A stretch of DNA of 7,380 bases from JBOGGX01 sp050744245 (GTDB lineage Bacteria; Actinomycetota; Acidimicrobiia; Acidimicrobiales; JBOGGX01), in the NCBI GenBank assembly GCA_050744245.1, contig JBOGGX010000068.1, positions 1-7,380 of the forward strand, in the 5' to 3' direction. The position numbers and the translations under genes were made by a program. The notes beneath the pieces were generated by a model that had not been told where the DNA came from, did no database searches, and saw nothing but the letters and a program-made list of their open reading frames with translations. Shown piece after piece: positions 6,069 to 7,380 of this stretch (positions are counted from its first letter, which is position 1; every line of letters begins with the position of its first letter).

Positions 6069-7316
6069 ATGAGCGACAACGAACAAGCGATGACGACGCT
6101 GGTGCTGGGCAGCACGGGCAAGACCGGGCGCCGGGTGGCCGACCGGCTAACCGCGCTCGGTTGGCCGGTGCGCCATGGTTCGCGGTCCGGTCGGCCGCCC
6201 TTCGACTGGGAGGACCGGGCGACCTGGGGCCCGGCCGTGCAGGGTGTCGACCGCGTGTACGTGTCGTACTACCCCGACCTGGCCGTTCCCGGGGCGGTCG
6301 AGACGATCGCGTCGTTCGCCGCGCTTGCGGTCGAGTCCGGGGTCGAGCGGCTGGTGTTGCTGTCGGGCCGGGGCGAGGAGAGCGCCGAACAGGCCGAGCA
6401 GGCGGTGCAGGCCTCGGGCGCCGAGTGGACGATCCTGCGGTCGACGTGGTTCAACCAGAACTTCAGCGAGAATTTCCTCGTCGACGCGGTCATCACCGGC
6501 GTGGTCGCGCTCCCGGTCGGCGACGTGGGTGAGCCGTTCGTCGACGCCGACGACATCGCCGACGCGGCGGTGGCCGCGTTGACCGAGGACGGCCACGCGG
6601 GCCAGCGCTACGAGCTGACCGGTCCGAGGCTGCTGACCTTCGGTGCTGCGGTGGCCGAGATCGGCGCCGCGGTCGGCCGCGACATCCGCTACGTGTCGGT
6701 GTCGGTCGACGAGTACGCGGCCGCGCTCGGCGAGCTCGACCTCCCGGCCGAGTACACCTCGCTGCTGATCTATCTGTTCACCGAGGTCCTCGACGGCCGC
6801 AACGCCCACCTGGCCGACGGCGTCCAGCGGGCGCTGGGCCGTGAGCCCCGAGACTTCGCCGACTTTGCCAGGGCGGCGGCGGCCGCAGGCGTTTGGGATG
6901 CCGGCCGCTCAGGCCCGGTGAGGGGCGAACATGATCACGCCGACGCCGACGAGACAGATGGCCGCCCCCCAGAGGTCGTAGCGGTCGGGCCTGAACCCGT
7001 CGACCGCCATGCCCCACGCCAGCGAGCCGACCACGAAGACGCCGCCATAGGCGGCCAGCACCCGACCGAAGTGTGGGTCGGACTGCAGCGTGGCGACAAA
7101 GCCGTAGGCGCCGAGGGCGAGGACCCCGGCGCCGATACAGGCGACGCCGCGGTGTTCGCGCACGCCCTGCCAGACCAGCCACGCCCCGCCGATCTCGGCC
7201 AGGGCGGCGAGCACGAACAGGATGATCGAACGGACCACGGCCATGGACGAGACCCTAGTGTCCTGGAAGCTTGTTTCGGCGAAAAATGTTGGGTGATCGG
7301 GAATTTCTGTGTCTGA
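6069..7316 (+). CDS. NmrA-like NAD(P)-binding oxidoreductase, with abnormal C-terminal read-through
   Basis: Residues 1-277 are a complete atypical short-chain dehydrogenase of the NmrA type. The Rossmann glycine motif GSTGKTG is at 14-20, followed by VDRVYVSYYPDLAVPGAVET, ERLVLLSGRGEESAEQAEQA, GAEWTILRSTWFNQNFSENF, FVDADDIADAAVAAL, YELTGPRLLTFGAAVAEIG and the terminal FADFARAAAAAGVWD. Such proteins bind NAD(P)H and act as reductases or redox sensors; the substrate is unknown. Relatives normally end a few residues after GVWD, near base 6900. Here the frame stays open for another 138 codons, antisense to the whole ynfA gene and into the insertion-sequence leader, before TGA at 7314-7316. A single-base shift around 6892-6900 would bring in a TGA at 6919-6921, so the tail is probably an indel artefact or a lost stop. 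The start is ATG 6069; a second in-frame ATG at 6090 (MTTLVLGSTG) is equally possible, and neither has a clear ribosome binding site. Confidence 0.87.
   Translation: MSDNEQAMTTLVLGSTGKTGRRVADRLTALGWPVRHGSRSGRPPFDWEDRATWGPAVQGVDRVYVSYYPDLAVPGAVETIASFAALAVESGVERLVLLSGRGEESAEQAEQAVQASGAEWTILRSTWFNQNFSENFLVDAVITGVVALPVGDVGEPFVDADDIADAAVAALTEDGHAGQRYELTGPRLLTFGAAVAEIGAAVGRDIRYVSVSVDEYAAALGELDLPAEYTSLLIYLFTEVLDGRNAHLADGVQRALGREPRDFADFARAAAAAGVWDAGRSGPVRGEHDHADADETDGRPPEVVAVGPEPVDRHAPRQRADHEDAAIGGQHPTEVWVGLQRGDKAVGAEGEDPGADTGDAAVFAHALPDQPRPADLGQGGEHEQDDRTDHGHGRDPSVLEACFGEKCWVIGNFCV
6909..7244 (-). CDS. ynfA: UPF0060 (YnfA-type) small multidrug-resistance-like membrane protein
   Basis: This 111-residue protein is almost entirely hydrophobic with four predicted membrane segments, the usual size of the UPF0060/YnfA family (about 105-112). 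Diagnostic stretches are VLAALAEIGGAWLVWQGVRE, AYGFVATLQ, FGRVLAAYGGVFVVGSLAWG, AVDGFRPDRYDLWGAAIC and VGVGVIMFAP. YnfA resembles small multidrug resistance transporters and has been linked to efflux of cationic compounds in enterobacteria; the substrate in this organism is unknown. The start at ATG 7244 (MAVVRSIILFVLAALAE) matches the family. The frame stays open upstream to 7361, but that stretch is not family-like and runs into the presumed insertion-sequence leader. The upstream region is only about 15 bases before base composition changes, so the native promoter may have been displaced by an insertion. It is convergent with, and overlapped by, the NmrA-like frame. Confidence 0.94.
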   Translation of the reverse strand: MAVVRSIILFVLAALAEIGGAWLVWQGVREHRGVACIGAGVLALGAYGFVATLQSDPHFGRVLAAYGGVFVVGSLAWGMAVDGFRPDRYDLWGAAICLVGVGVIMFAPHRA

Positions 7317-7322
7317 GGCGCG

Positions 7323-7359
7323 TTCTGCCAGGTAGAACCCCTGACAGAAGGAGCCTGGC
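7323..7359 (+). promoter_or_regulatory. Inverted repeats enclosing the ribosome binding site of the edge ORF
   Basis: Two alternative stems are visible. TTCTGCCAG (7323-7331) pairs with CTGACAGAA (7341-7349) with one mismatch and covers the start of the ribosome binding site AGAAGGAG (7346-7353). GCCAGG (7327-7332) pairs perfectly with CCTGGC (7354-7359), placing that site in the loop directly before the ATG. They share bases and are mutually exclusive. Structures over the transposase start are known in other insertion sequences as a brake on expression from outside promoters; that role is only inferred here. Confidence 0.42.
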
Positions 7360-7380
7360 ATGGCCCGTCTTGGACGACCC
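7360..7380 (+). CDS. Start of a probable transposase gene (7 codons visible)
   Basis: ATG at 7360-7362 follows the best ribosome binding site in the window, AGAAGGAG at 7346-7353, with 6 bases between. Seven codons, MARLGRP, are visible before the window ends. The opening is compatible with IS30-like transposases of actinobacteria, which begin with a short Arg/Gly/Pro segment before a helix-turn-helix domain. Seven residues cannot prove the family. Confidence 0.5.

Larger units (their letters stand above)
7258..7380 (+). mobile_element. Probable left end of an IS30-like insertion sequence (truncated by window edge)
   Basis: From about 7258 the sequence becomes clearly more AT-rich than its surroundings (for example GGCGAAAAATG and GGGAATTTCTGTG). 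It leads within about 100 bases to a strong ribosome binding site and a start codon encoding MARLGRP. That opening resembles the N-terminus of actinobacterial IS30-like transposases (M-A-R-x-GRPG-type). The exact boundary, the terminal inverted repeat and the target duplication cannot be determined without the other end, so the left coordinate is approximate and the family is tentative. Confidence 0.5.

Noticed and set aside
7258..7330. Promoter for the edge transposase
   Set aside because: The stretch is AT-rich, but no hexamer pair with proper 16-18 base spacing stood out.
7245..7361. Longer ynfA start at 7361
   Set aside because: The UPF0060 family begins at the MAVVRS-type hydrophobic start at 7244. 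The extension is antisense to a presumed insertion-sequence leader.
1..7380. CRISPR arrays, tRNA or rRNA genes, riboswitches
   Set aside because: No regularly spaced long repeats, no cloverleaf-like sequence with a CCA-type acceptor pattern and no rRNA-like stretch were seen on reading both strands.

Overview
The window is very GC-rich. Its protein families (a LysR effector domain ending VYVTIWN, a Cupin/AraC regulator next to an NmrA-like oxidoreductase, a zinc-ribbon/propeller membrane protein, a UPF0060 protein) fit an actinomycete-like chromosome (Actinomycetota, perhaps Acidimicrobiia). The phylum is an inference from family resemblance; no RNA or marker gene is present.

Layout. Bases 1-146 hold nothing recognisable. 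Bases 147-601 (minus) are a decayed piece of a large actinobacterial family of unknown function. Next come a membrane-anchored zinc-ribbon/beta-propeller protein (602-1867, minus) and a small antibiotic-biosynthesis-monooxygenase-fold protein (2003-2314, minus). Divergent from the latter is a CoxE-like von Willebrand A protein (2361-3539, plus). It is followed by a perfect 11-bp hairpin and two minus-strand remnants joined by a TGATG stop/start overlap: an XdhC/CoxF-type protein with a C-terminal YHS domain (3937-4357) and the N-terminal third of a CoxD/MoxR AAA+ ATPase (3593-3937). A LysR-type regulator without its DNA-binding domain (4346-5040, plus) meets the XdhC remnant head to head. The right part is a coherent divergent pair, an AraC-type regulator (5019-5987, minus) and an NmrA-like NAD(P)-binding protein (6069 onward, plus), then a convergent UPF0060/YnfA membrane protein (6909-7244, minus). 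The first codons of what is probably an IS30-like transposase reach the right edge (7360-7380).

How the genes relate. VWA, AAA+ ATPase and XdhC are the accessory set that matures aerobic carbon monoxide dehydrogenase and related molybdenum hydroxylases, and a LysR regulator next to such genes is known from mycobacterial CODH loci. No structural subunit is present, two of the three accessory genes are truncated, and the third is inverted relative to them. The locus looks like the wreck of a CODH-type maturation cluster, or a misassembly.

A technical theme runs through 3400-5000. Several reading frames break and recover exactly at short homopolymer runs, which points to sequencing indels at least as strongly as to real pseudogenes. 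I did not find a convincing new biological system. The best leads are the rearranged cox-like cluster, a three-copy 10-11 bp operator-like repeat between the AraC and NmrA genes, and the read-through NmrA frame antisense to the whole ynfA gene.
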